From contig CAVPDA010000003.1 of assembly GCA_963702495.1 (NCBI GenBank), positions 248,001-312,000 of the forward strand: a DNA stretch of 64,000 nucleotides, read 5' to 3'. Shown in pieces: positions 55,967 to 64,000 of this stretch. Every line of letters starts with the position of its first letter. The first letter of the stretch is position 1. The translations under genes and the position numbers were made by a program. Source of the stretch: CAVPDA01 sp963702495. Lineage in GTDB: Bacteria; Pseudomonadota; Gammaproteobacteria; Burkholderiales; Rhodocyclaceae. Below the pieces are notes generated by a model. That model saw nothing but the letters and a program-made list of their open reading frames with translations, made no database searches and had not been told where the DNA came from.

Positions 55967-57525
55967 ATGTTGATGTCCGATAGCGAGTACCGCGATTCGC
56001 TGCGCCGCCTCAAACCCAGGGTCTTTGTTCGACGGCCGCCGGGTTCGACTCGGTCGCCGACGATGCCGCGCTCGCGCCCGGCGTCAACGCCGTCGGGCTC
56101 ACCTACGCCTTTGCCCTGCGAGAAGACACCGCACCGCTGATGCGGGTGGATGCGCCCGGGGGTGCCTGCAACCGCATGCTGCACCTGCCGCGCAGCAACG
56201 GCGATCTGCTGCAGAAGCTCGAAGCCGTGCGCCTGATCTGTCGCTATACCGGTTGCGCGCAACGCTATCTGGCGGGCGACGCGATGGCCGGCATCCTGCA
56301 GGCGGCCGCCGCCATCGACGCCGACGGCCGGGGCCGCGAGTACCTCGCCCGGGCGCGTGCCTACCACGAGCACCTGAGCAGCCGCGACCTGGCGGTGGGC
56401 ATCGCCATGACCGACGCCAAGGGCGACCGCTCGCTGCGCCCCCACGCCCAGCCCAATCCCGACAGCTACGTGCGCATCCTCGAACGGCGCCCCGACGGCA
56501 TCGTGATCTCGGGCACCAAGGCCATCGTCACCGGTGCGCCCTATATGCACGAGTTGCTGGTAATGCCGGGGCGCGCGATGACCGAGGCGGATGCCGATTT
56601 CGCCGTCTGCTGCGCCGTGCCGGTGGATGCCGACGGACTGACGATGGTGGCGCGGCCGGCGGGGCGCCCGGGCGAAGCGGCGGCGCTGTTCTCCGGCCGC
56701 TACGGCCAGAGTACGGCGGTGTGCCTGTTCGATCGGGTATTCGTGCCCTGGGAGCGCGTCTTCCTGGCGGGCGAGTGGTCCCACAGCGCGGTGCTCACCT
56801 ATGCCTACGCGACGCACCACCGCCATACCTGCATCGCGGCACGCGCCGGCTTCGGCGATCTGCTGATCGGCGCCGGCACGCTCATGAGCGAAGCCAACGG
56901 TGTGGACCCCGAGCGCGCACCGGGTCTGCGCGATGCGATGACCGATCTGATCAAGATCGTCGAGGGCTTCTACGCCTGCGGTGTGGCGGCGTCGGTCTAT
57001 GCTACCCAGGAGGCCGAGGGCATCGTCATGCCCGAAGTGGTGTTCTCGAACATCGGCAAGCTGCTCTTGGCCACCCAGATCTACGACATGCACCGCCTGG
57101 CCCACGAAGTGTCCGGCGGGCTCATCGTCGCGCTTCCCGGCCCGGGCGAGGACCACAACCCGGCCACCGCCGGGCGCCTCTCGGAAGTGCTCGCAGGGCG
57201 CTCCGACATCCCCTACGAGAAGCGCATCGCGGTGGCGCGCTTCATCGAGGACCTCACGGCCTCCTACCAGGGGGGCTGGTACTCGGTGATCAGCCTGCAT
57301 GGCGGGGGCTCGCCGGAGGCGATGAAGAAGGAGATCTTGCGCCGCTATGCCGTAGCCGAGCGGGTCGAACTCGTGGAGAACCTGCTCGATCGCGGCATGC
57401 TTGCCGATGCGACCCGGCGCGTCACCCTGTCGCGGCAACCGGGGCGCTGCTGCGCGCAGGGCTGCCGGCCCGAGGCGCCGCTCGATGATCCCTGCGCCGC
57501 ATCCACTCCGGTTTCGGAAGATTGA
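55967..57525 (+). CDS. HpaB/AbfD-family flavoprotein (two apparent frameshifts near the start)
   Basis: About 518 residues once repaired. The N-terminal part (SDSEYRDSLRRLKPRVFV) leaves frame twice: an extra C near 56031 and an extra T near 56047, after which the frame reads RMLHLPRSNGDLLQKLEAVR to the end. The family includes 4-hydroxyphenylacetate 3-monooxygenase and 4-hydroxybutyryl-CoA dehydratase (AbfD). AbfD binds a [4Fe-4S] cluster with three Cys and one His. Here the CxxxC position reads TGCAQRYLAGDAM, with the second Cys replaced by Tyr, and the later motif is HHRHTCIAARAGFG, with Cys displaced. Cluster binding is doubtful and a flavin monooxygenase is more likely. Confidence 0.72.
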
Positions 57526-58074
57526 CTTGCGTCGGTTCCGCCGCCTGCGCATCGCCGATCGGCACACTGCAGCGGGTCCGGCACCGATCGCAGAAAGGGT
57601 GAGCTGCGCAGAGAGGTTCATGACAGGCGAGGCGATCTTCTCCGCGTGCCACGCGGCTGACTCTCAGCAATCGGGAAATGGACTGCCCGACCGATCTTGG
57701 CGGGCTGCCGCCCAGCCAGGAATCTTGCCTCGCGATCCGGAGCAGTCGATCGCGAGCTTCGGATGCGGACATTGGGGACCTGCGGCATCGGCCAAGTGGC
57801 ACCCGACGGCGAACACCCGAATACTATGAGCGCCCCGTTTCACGGGTAGGGAGAAGGGACGGCTCGCTGCCCGGCTTAGATTGCTCCTGCTGCTTGGCCG
57901 CTCGATGCCGTGGTCAATGCCGTCCGGATCTGCGAAAGGCCGGGTTGAGCCGGTCAATATCGGCTGGAACCTGGTCGCGGCTGCGTTCGTAGATGATCTC
58001 TCGCCCCATCACCCTGCCCGCGTAACCCAGCCCGTTACGCGTCGCTGTCAGTTCGCACCGGACACTGCAAACGC
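57526..58074. other. About 550 bp without a supportable gene
   Basis: Short frames only; no repeat or RNA gene evident. It lies between an HpaB-family gene and a convergent bicupin gene. Confidence 0.4.
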
Positions 58075-58739
58075 CTACGGGGGCGCACCGAGGGCCCCGA
58101 CCTTGACATAGATCAGCGCCCCTTCCGGACCGGTGAAGGGGGTGTGCCGGCTCCGGCGCGGATTGCGCAGCCAGGTGCCGGCGGAGTACTGCCCGTCCTC
58201 ATCGCGGAAGACGCCTTCGAGCACGAGGATCTCCTCGCCGCCCGGATGGGTGTGCGCATTGAACCGTGTGTTGGGCGCCCACCGCACCAGCGCCGTGCTC
58301 ACCCCGTCATGCTCATGCAGCGGCATCACCGACAAACCCGGTACCAGCCCGGGATGCCAGGCGGCCTCGCGGTGTCGATATCGGACCGGCTGCAGGTCAT
58401 CGCCGCGAACTGCCAGAGCTTGACAAACAGGGCGCAGCCCTCGCGCGAGAACGGGGTGTGGGCCGTGCCGGGCGGATTGCGCAGGTACGTGCCCGAGGGA
58501 TAGTCGCCATGCTCGTCGCTGAACACCCCCTCGAGCACCAGGATCTCCTCGCCGCCGCCATGCCCATGGCGATCGAAGCGAGAGCCGGGGGCATAACGCA
58601 CGATGCTGGTGGCGCGGGCGACCTCGCCGCCCACCCGGTCGAGCATGCGCCGTTCGACGCCGCGCAGCGGCGAGGGCGTCCCTGCGGCGTCGTGCGAGAA
58701 CAGGACCACCCGCCGGTCGAAATCGCTGTTCAGGTTCAT
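58075..58739 (-). CDS. Tandem-cupin (bicupin) ChrR-like protein (one apparent frameshift)
   Basis: About 221 residues once repaired. The two cupin halves are near-repeats of one another: HGHGGGEEILVLEGVFSDE in the first and HTHPGGEEILVLEGVFRDE in the second, followed by GTYLRNPPGTAHTPF and GTWLRNPRRSRHTPF. The halves are separated by a break near 58408 (one base missing after QFAA). Each half keeps the HxH...E...H metal site. It belongs to the ChrR C-terminal cupin group; the anti-sigma zinc domain of ChrR is absent. Function unknown. Confidence 0.75.
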
Positions 58740-58874
58740 TGGGTGGAGAGGTACATCATTGGGGGGCTCCGTGTCCGCAAGTCCCCTCAATCGCAGCCCT
58801 GGAGCCGGGGGCTGCCGCCCGGACCAACGGGCAGGCGACGCGCTGATGTAGGTGGCGCCGCCGGCTAGAGCACG

Positions 58875-60233
58875 CTACGTGGCGTGCAGCACAACCCGGT
58901 TGCGTCCGCCCTCCTTCGCGGCGTATAGCGCCTGGTCGGCGATTCGAATGAGATCGGTCTCGTCGGTTGCGCCGCAGGAGGGGAATCCCACGCCACCGAT
59001 GCTGACGGCGATGCGGACGCATTGGTCCCCGGCGACGATCCGCGTCTCCTCGACCGAACTGCGCAGACGCTCGGCCACCGTGGCCGAGTCCTGGACCGAC
59101 GCACCTGGCAGCACCATCAGGAACTCCTCGCCGCCGTAGCGCATGATGAGGTCGCCCTGACGCGTTGCCGATCGCGCAACTTGAGCGATTTGCTTGATCA
59201 CGCGATCGCCGACGAGATGACCATACGTGTCGTTGACTTTCTTGAAGTGATCGATGTCGAACATGAGCAGGCCTAGCGGAGAACCCGTGCGCACGGCTCG
59301 ACTGAATTCCTCTTGCAGTCGAGACATCCCGAAGCGTCGGTTGTACAGGCCCGTGTGCGAATCCAGGGCCGCCAGGCGTTCCAGACGGTCATACAGGATC
59401 GAGTTATGAAAGGACAGGGCCAGCCCCCTGTGCAACAGGTCCAAGTGAAGTCTGTCTTCGCGGCTGAATCCGGCTGCGCTGGCCAAGAGCACGACGCACA
59501 CGGGTGAGCTGCTGAATGTGACGGGATCCAGCAGAATCTCGCGCGGCCGGAAACTGGTCAGGACTCCGTCCATGAGGACGTCTTTGGGCAAGACCACCGA
59601 TTGCATCCGGTTCGTGTTCAAAGTCCGTTGCAGGAGGTCGCTGCGAAGGATGGATTCGGGATCGCTCAGGCCGAACGACGCGCAGACTCGGGTCTCGCCC
59701 TCTTCATTCAGCAGCACCGCGCCTGCGCCGCAATGGGTGTGCTTCATTAATTGCTGAAGGGCCTTGTCGGCCAGGGTCTCGAGATCCAGCTCACCGGTCA
59801 GCAGTTCGTTGAATTCCCGCACCGCATGCTCGTTGCGGAATGAAACGTCGAGCGACTGTACCAAGTGGTTGAAGGACTTGGCGCTGTCGCCCAGTTCGTC
59901 GTCGGAGTCGATGGAAATCAAGCAGGTTGCGGCATTGCACTCGCTCGCGTCCCCGTGCCGGGCCATCTGTTGCAGGTTGCGCTCGACCTGCTGCATTCGC
60001 CCGGCCAGCAAGCGCAAGCGCCGACCAACGACCGACTTTGCCAGAGCGATATTGACGCCTCCGACTGCGACGCCCGCCAGGATGCATGCCGCAAAGAAAG
60101 CGGGCGACAGGACCTCTGCGCGCGGCAAGCCCATCGCCACGGTGAAATAGGGAAACAGCAAACCGGTGAGCGCGCCAAAACCGGCCATCCAAATGGCCAG
60201 ATCGTGAAATACCTTGCGCGTTAGCCGAAACAT
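58875..60233 (-). CDS. Membrane diguanylate cyclase (TM-HAMP-like-GAF-GGDEF)
   Basis: A 452-residue c-di-GMP synthase. Two N-terminal transmembrane helices (about 8-30 and 40-65) flank a very short loop, followed by a HAMP-like linker, a GAF-like domain (about 135-290) and GGDEF. The active-site motif is GGEEF (367-371), and the inhibitory I-site RxxD is RQGD (358-361), so product feedback is expected. It shares its first 115 or so residues with the divergent chemotaxis transducer. The ATG at 60233 excludes an unrelated upstream extension. Confidence 0.92.
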   Translation of the reverse strand: MFRLTRKVFHDLAIWMAGFGALTGLLFPYFTVAMGLPRAEVLSPAFFAACILAGVAVGGVNIALAKSVVGRRLRLLAGRMQQVERNLQQMARHGDASECNAATCLISIDSDDELGDSAKSFNHLVQSLDVSFRNEHAVREFNELLTGELDLETLADKALQQLMKHTHCGAGAVLLNEEGETRVCASFGLSDPESILRSDLLQRTLNTNRMQSVVLPKDVLMDGVLTSFRPREILLDPVTFSSSPVCVVLLASAAGFSREDRLHLDLLHRGLALSFHNSILYDRLERLAALDSHTGLYNRRFGMSRLQEEFSRAVRTGSPLGLLMFDIDHFKKVNDTYGHLVGDRVIKQIAQVARSATRQGDLIMRYGGEEFLMVLPGASVQDSATVAERLRSSVEETRIVAGDQCVRIAVSIGGVGFPSCGATDETDLIRIADQALYAAKEGGRNRVVLHAT

Positions 60234-60445
60234 GGGCGCCTTCTGTCGAAAATCGCCCCCGGAGCAGGGCCGCCAGGACCGACATACGGACGCGATTGCC
60301 ACGAACTTGAGCGGCGCCGCAGGCGGCATCAGGGAACGCCCTTGGAAGGCGTCCTGGGGCACTTCAAGTTCAAGAGGCGCCCGGCCGATGAAGCCGGCAG
60401 CACGAAATGTCGCCGATACACACGCATCCACTAAGGGCAAGAATC

Positions 60446-61666
60446 ATGGGCAAGAGCATTCTGAGAACGCTGCTGATCTCATTTCTCGGCTTCGGGCTGG
60501 GTGTGGCGCTCGTGTTTCCGTTCTACGCGAACCTGTTCGTGATCTGGAGAGAGGGCATGCTTGCGTGGTTTGTCGCCGGCTGCATCGTCGCGGGCTTGAT
60601 GATCGGAGTGGCCAACTACTGGCTGCTCAACCTCATTCTATTGCGCCGGCTGCGGCGCATTGCACAGGTGGCCAATGCCATTTCCAACAAGGACCTGACG
60701 CACGTTTGCACTATCGAAAGCACCGACACCATTGGCGAAATCATCGAGAGTTTCAATCACATGACGCAAGACCTCCGGCGCCTGATTGGAAATGCTGCCC
60801 AGCTCAGCGAAAGCGTTCATGACAGCTGCGACAGGATGTCGCGATCCATGGGTGGTGTCGGCCGGGAGCTGGACGAACAGGTGGCCCGCACGGGTGACAT
60901 CGCGCGAACGGTTGACCGGCTCTCGACGATGGCCGGCAACGTCGCGGCGCAGTCCCGCAAGGCTGCTGAGCAGGCGCGGGAAACCGCTGCCGTTGGCCAC
61001 GAGTGCGGCCAAGTGGTCGAAGAGGCGGTTGCGGGCATGGCGAAGTTGCAGCAGGCCGTGTCCTGCGCCACCGGCTCGCTCGATCAGCTGGCGATGACCT
61101 CGGAGCGGATTGGGAGCGCGGCCTCGCTCATCAGAGACATCGCTGGCCAGACCAACCTGCTTGCACTGAACGCCGCGATAGAGGCGGCCCGGGCCGGCGA
61201 GCAGGGCCGGGGCTTCGCAGTGGTGGCGGACGAAGTGCGGGTACTCGCGGAAAAAACGAGATCGGCTACCGTCGAAATCGGTGACATGATCCACGCCATC
61301 CAGGAGCAAACGGCGGCGGCGACCCGCGACATGAATGCGGGAGGTGTCGAAGTGGGCCGCGGTGTGGCCAACATCGGACAGGCGGGTATCAGCCTGCGGC
61401 GAATCGTTGGGGCGACCGAAGACGTTGCCGACATGTTCGATGGGATCGCCAGGGCCAATGCCGATCAGACGGGCGAGGTCGAGGGCATCCGCCGCAACGT
61501 CGAGGAGATATCGGTGCTGGTCGTGCGGGCCGATGGAGAGATACGCGCGAGTACCCGCGAATCCCAGAAGCTGACTGCGCTGGCCCAGACGCTGAATGAC
61601 GCGGTGTCGAGCTTTCGCCTGCGGGCCGACGACTCCGACCGAGGCGCGTACGCGGCTGCCGACTGA
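60446..61666 (+). CDS. Methyl-accepting chemotaxis-type transducer with minimal sensor
   Basis: A 406-residue protein with two transmembrane helices (about 7-30 and 38-62) and a loop too short for a periplasmic ligand domain, then a HAMP-like linker and the cytoplasmic signalling coiled coil. The conserved hairpin tip runs from about 229 to 271 (GQTNLLALNAAIEAARAGE). Likely senses a membrane or intracellular signal. The N-terminal part is homologous to that of the adjacent divergent diguanylate cyclase. No che genes lie in the window. Confidence 0.88.
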   Translation: MGKSILRTLLISFLGFGLGVALVFPFYANLFVIWREGMLAWFVAGCIVAGLMIGVANYWLLNLILLRRLRRIAQVANAISNKDLTHVCTIESTDTIGEIIESFNHMTQDLRRLIGNAAQLSESVHDSCDRMSRSMGGVGRELDEQVARTGDIARTVDRLSTMAGNVAAQSRKAAEQARETAAVGHECGQVVEEAVAGMAKLQQAVSCATGSLDQLAMTSERIGSAASLIRDIAGQTNLLALNAAIEAARAGEQGRGFAVVADEVRVLAEKTRSATVEIGDMIHAIQEQTAAATRDMNAGGVEVGRGVANIGQAGISLRRIVGATEDVADMFDGIARANADQTGEVEGIRRNVEEISVLVVRADGEIRASTRESQKLTALAQTLNDAVSSFRLRADDSDRGAYAAAD

Positions 61667-61792
61667 GCTTGCTCCACGGCGCACCGTTCAAGCGCGGCAG
61701 GCGCGGGCCATCGTCAAGGTGATCGCAACTGCGGCGCAGAATATGGAAACCCTGGTGATGATCCCCATCATGATCGGGTGTCGTGTCTCTGG

Positions 61793-62160
61793 CTACACGG
61801 TGATGGCTTGAAGCAGTTCGAGTGCGCGCTGCTGGGTCGGGTTGAGGGTGGTCACGGTTTTGGAAACTCGGTTCATTGGCATCAGCGCCTCGCGCACGGC
61901 AGGTATTGCGCACCACGCTGGCATGTTCCTCGATCAGGGTGCGGAAGCGATGTGCCGTCCTGCAGGCGGTGAGTGCAGGCCTTGCGTAGCGCGGCGGCGG
62001 AGCGCTTGGCCGGGGCGACCGGATTGCGCTTGGCCTTGGCATCACGATCCTCGTCGGCCAGGAGCAACTGGCGCCAAGCTTCGCGCATGTGCCGTTCGAC
62101 ATCGTATGCGAGCATGCACAGGAAGATGTGGGCGCGTATGGCTTTGACCGGGCTGGACCT
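61793..62160 (-). pseudogene. 3' remnant of an IS1634-family transposase
   Basis: The minus strand encodes the C-terminal part of an IS1634-type transposase: VKAIRAHIFLCMLAYDVERH, MREAWRQLLLADEDRDAKAK, then after shifts the tail LIEEHASVVRNTCRARGA and VTTLNPTQQRALELLQAITV to a TAG at 61793. At least two frame changes and loss of the 5' three quarters make it non-functional. It ends about 75 bp short of the RT stop and marks a past insertion or deletion next to the retron. Confidence 0.75.
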
Positions 62161-62235
62161 GCGCCAGATGGACTCCAACAACAGGTTTCACTCGCTCATC
62201 TCAGCTCCCCCTCTTCCGCGCTTATCCCAGCGCGA

Positions 62236-63658
62236 TCAGCCTGGTTCGTCACCGACAACCGTCGAGTCCCATTCAATGGCGTCGAACAGCGCCTGCAGTT
62301 TTGTACCGCGAGCGGGATTGACCCGCTGGACATACGAAACCCGGCCGAGGAGATGGGCCCGGAAGTCGGGATGGGAGTCACGATTCTCCGACGCTACCCC
62401 ACGGCGAATACAGTTCGTCAGCACTGCCTTGAGACGATCGTATTCACGACGCGGGATGTTCGGGTGCTCATTTACCACCAGCCCCGTGACGTACTGCGCC
62501 CGGGCGTGTGACATGACTCGCGTCTTGCGCGCGTTTGGCACGAACCCTTCCTCGATAATGATCGAGTAGACCATCTGCGCGAATCGGCGCGCACGGGCAA
62601 CGGATCCGATTCCGCTCGAAAAGAACAGGTCGTCGACATAGCGCGTGTAACTGGCACGACTTGCCTCCGCCGCACCGGCCAGTCGCAGGTCAAGGCGATA
62701 CGCGCACAGATTGGCAAGAGCAGCCGACGTGGGCGCCCCTTGCGGAAGGTGTCTGCCCGTGAAGCGTATGGCCCACGCCTTCTGTTCCCTGCGCCCCGCG
62801 GGCGAGGCGTTCTCCTCAAGCGGTACCGCCTTGGCGACCCTCCGCGGCGTGCAGTGCGTGGTAAGCCCTGCGAGATACCGGGCAGTCTGGGGCGGGTAGC
62901 CCACTGTACGGAACAGTGAACGCGCATGAGCACCAGTGATGCCAGCGAAGAAATCGGCCAAATCGAGTCGAACCACCATTGAATTGCCGGCGTGGACAAT
63001 GGCGTTGGTGACAGTCGAACGGCGCGCAACGCAGCCGTGGGCGGCCGTGTGCGTTGGTACGCGGTCCAGGATCTCACGAAGAATCCTGCGCTGAATGGCG
63101 CGCAGCCGAGCCTTGGGAATTTCAAGCAGTCGCACGCCACCCGTCTTCTTTTGCAGCCATTGATACCGATAGTGGCGTAACTGTTCAGAAGTGCTCGCGC
63201 TCCCCCAGCCGGCAACGTCTGCGAACCAATCGAGCTCCGCGGAAGATAGCCCAAGCCATCGGGCCAGATCGCCGGGGGTGTCCAACGGTGGCAGGGCAAT
63301 GTTCCTCAGGGCGGGGGGCGGCATCCCCATCGCGTCGTGGAACGGGAAATAGCCTTTGACTTCAGGTCGGCGTTCGTTTAGCGCGAAGGCCGCGCGAAAG
63401 GGCGCAAATGCGAGAATCGCCTCAACAATCTCATCGTGATTCTTCGGTTGCAGCGCATCGCCGAAGTCAGTGACAAGCGTATGTACGAGCCTTGTGAGCC
63501 AAGGCCAATTCGCGGCCGAGCGCGCGCGCTCCCCGCGCCCGCAGTTCTGCGGCACGAATGTCACCCGCCAGAAAGGCCCGGGCGAGTGCCACGGCGACCT
63601 TCGGCATGGGGCGATCAGCATGGCAGTCGAGTTCGCTACCGATGCGGTTCATGGCCAT
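62236..63658 (-). CDS. Retron-type reverse transcriptase (apparent frameshift near the N-terminus)
   Basis: Reverse transcriptase with retron hallmarks: NAxxH as NAIVH (62992-63006), the catalytic YVDD in YTRYVDDLFF (62629-62640) and VTG in VTGLVVNEH (around 62482-62490). RT motifs RLDLADFF and LPQGAPTSAALANL are intact. These features and the order match myxobacterial-type retron RTs such as Mx162. It has an unusual N-terminal domain of about 140 residues (PEVKGYFPFHDAMGMPPPALR). That domain's first 50 codons (AVALARAFLAGDIRAAELRA) are in another frame: one extra base near 63505. The start is uncertain. A structured RNA candidate lies just upstream. Effector gene not identified. Confidence 0.85.
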
Positions 63659-63714
63659 GCGCGGGATCGTCAGCGACCCGCTGGATGGAGGAGAAGAAGC
63701 GGCGCATGCCCCAA

Positions 63715-63884
63715 CCTGTCGTGTCATGCATGAGCAAACCTGCGTCGCGAGGCGCAGTGCGGCTCATGCAAAGAAATACCAGGGCCCATCGAAGCCCCGG
63801 GGTAACCCCGGAGTGGTCGAACGAATTGCTGCACCGTCCGACGCTTGCTTGGCGCAATACACCGCGCCCGAAGGGTACGACAGG
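63715..63884 (-). ncRNA. Candidate retron msr-msd RNA
   Basis: About 170 nt, ending 57 bp before the RT start on the same strand. The ends are an inverted repeat: CCTGTCGT at 63884-63877 (a1) and ACGACAGG at 63722-63715 (a2), extendable by three to four pairs across a TT bulge. Between them, in transcript order, are three short hairpins: GGCGC/GCGCC (63868-63851), GTCGGAC/GTTCGAC with one G-U pair (63842-63816) and CCGGGG/CCCCGG (63811-63797). Then comes a longer hairpin with a perfect 9-bp stem TGCATGAGC/GCTCATGCA and an inner CTGCG/CGCAG stem (63770-63727), the msd-like part. The branching G cannot be fixed by eye. Structure inferred manually. Confidence 0.6.
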
Positions 63885-64000
63885 GGGATGGAAGCCGTCA
63901 AACCCTTCGCCTGGCAGGCAATTGGTGATCGTGCTGCTTGCTGGTTATCCGGCATCCCCGGTTGCCCGCGGCGTGGATGGCGGAACGTGACCGGTCACCG
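63885..64000. other. Window edge upstream of the retron
   Basis: 116 bp with no gene. The retron promoter and any upstream effector would lie here or beyond the window. Confidence 0.4.

Noticed and set aside
61667..62235. Retron effector directly downstream of the RT
   Set aside because: The segment matches the end of an IS1634 transposase, not an effector.

Overview
The window is high-GC chromosomal DNA of a Gram-negative proteobacterium, most likely a betaproteobacterium of the Rhodocyclales (Thauera/Azoarcus-like). That placement is an inference from protein flavour: the minCDE operon, the gcl-hyi-glxR operon, an Lhr helicase of about 1,450 residues, an ECF42-type sigma factor and a sulfur-globule-like protein. 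No rRNA, tRNA or CRISPR array was seen.

Layout. 1-10 kb: the end of a radical-SAM gene, an ISNCY-like insertion sequence, a truncated gene, an HTH regulator with C-terminal cysteines, lhr, and a degenerate stretch. 11-15 kb: an exported sulfatase followed by an exported 5'-nucleotidase-type phosphoesterase. 15-23 kb: hicAB, a lysophospholipid acyltransferase-like gene, and a LysR gene divergent from gcl-hyi-glxR (glyoxylate to D-glycerate). 23-31 kb: a putative defence island on the minus strand with two long paralogous STAND NTPase-TPR genes, one with an N-terminal TIR domain and the other with a SEFIR domain. A VapBC module lies between them, and the repeat junction cuts a zinc-peptidase gene. 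31-41 kb: housekeeping genes (a pyruvate kinase-like protein, minCDE, oxidoreductase, hydrolase, MFS, methyltransferase, SDR). 41-47 kb: an ECF42 sigma factor with DGPF (YciI), SRPBCC and VOC genes on both strands, then a META-domain lipoprotein. 47.7-48.8 kb: a SLOG-TIR fusion. 49-58.7 kb: a Trp/Gly-rich secreted protein, a proline-rich membrane-anchored protein, gene remnants, cold-shock and PilZ proteins, an aldo/keto reductase, cupins and an HpaB/AbfD-family enzyme. 58.9-61.7 kb: a divergent pair, diguanylate cyclase and chemotaxis transducer, that share an N-terminal membrane module. 61.8-64 kb: an IS1634-type remnant, then a retron reverse transcriptase preceded by a structured non-coding RNA candidate at the window edge.

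The most exciting parts are (i) the TIR/SEFIR effector-swapped STAND paralogues with an embedded VapBC, (ii) the retron, whose RT carries the NAxxH and VTG hallmarks and whose upstream DNA folds into an msr/msd-like array bounded by short inverted repeats, and (iii) the SLOG-TIR protein. Together they put three candidate nucleotide-signalling or anti-phage modules in about 40 kb.

Caution: about a dozen otherwise well-conserved genes are broken by single-base indels (lhr, lysR, hyi, both STAND genes, a dehalogenase-like gene, a proline-rich protein, two cupins, the HpaB-family gene, the RT). Most are +1. This looks more like residual sequencing error than a dozen independent pseudogenes, so frames and lengths there are provisional.
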